Part shown: positions 5,807-5,849 of the stretch, one piece after another | Layout: the number at the start of each line of letters is the position of its first letter | Position numbering within the stretch: position 1 is the first letter of the stretch | Made by a program: the position numbers and the translations under genes | Origin: JAXHUK01 sp034189725 | Lineage (GTDB): Bacteria; Chloroflexota; Dehalococcoidia; SZUA-161 | NCBI GenBank assembly: GCA_034189725.1 | Contig: JAXHUK010000070.1 | Span: forward strand, 1-5,849 | DNA length: 5,849 nt | Direction: 5' to 3' | Notes under the pieces: generated by a model | The model's database searches: none | Seen by the model: the letters and a program-made list of their open reading frames with translations, nothing else | What the model was told of the DNA's origin: nothing

Positions 5807-5849
5807 ACCATGTCCCGTTTTTCAACTTTGTCACGGTAGCAGCGGGACA

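Noticed and set aside
5822..5833. Recoded TGA (as Gly or Trp) explaining the two in-frame TGAs upstream of the atpB frame; TGA as Gly gives a tempting LLPG.
   Set aside because: atpH ends at a TGA exactly where delta proteins end, the other genes here contain no internal TGA, and TGG is used for Trp. A one-base indel in the A run is simpler.

Overview
The window is one minus-strand cluster encoding an F-type (F1Fo) ATP synthase. Read in transcription order, from high to low coordinates, it holds atpB (subunit a, 5' part disrupted or cut), atpE (c), an unrecognised 38-codon membrane ORF, atpF (b), atpH (delta), atpA (alpha), atpG (gamma) and atpD (beta, which runs off the left edge). Coding density is high: most gaps are 20-30 nt and the longest non-coding stretch is about 90 nt, so no region over 300 bases lacks a gene. 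I see no RNA gene, mobile element, CRISPR array, promoter or terminator. The promoter side (before atpB) and the epsilon gene atpC would lie outside the window.

The order a-c-b-delta-alpha-gamma-beta is the classic bacterial atp operon order. The protein details (a 75-residue c subunit with an RNP loop, a beta subunit with ADDYTDP and an EELSDED loop, an a subunit with RPANTDINVPL) look to me most like Chloroflexota, possibly Dehalococcoidia. That placement is from memory of the families, not from a search, and is only moderately secure. The c subunit carries the proton-binding Glu59 and lacks the usual sodium-site Gln and Ser, which suggests a proton-driven enzyme.

Right part (about 4250-5849): the Fo membrane sector a, c and b. 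Three things stand out here: the a gene loses its frame at its 5' side, an extra small hydrophobic ORF with a strong Shine-Dalgarno lies between c and b, and subunit b has an N-terminal lipoprotein-type signal with a Cys at position 21. Middle and left (1-4251): the stalk subunit delta and the F1 head subunits alpha, gamma and beta. These carry intact nucleotide-binding motifs apart from a few substitutions at normally conserved positions.

Together a and c form the proton channel and rotor ring, b and delta form the peripheral stalk, gamma is the rotating shaft, and alpha3beta3 makes or hydrolyses ATP. The 38-codon ORF is the main candidate for something undescribed. Its position and ribosome site suggest co-expression with Fo, but its function cannot be read from the sequence.
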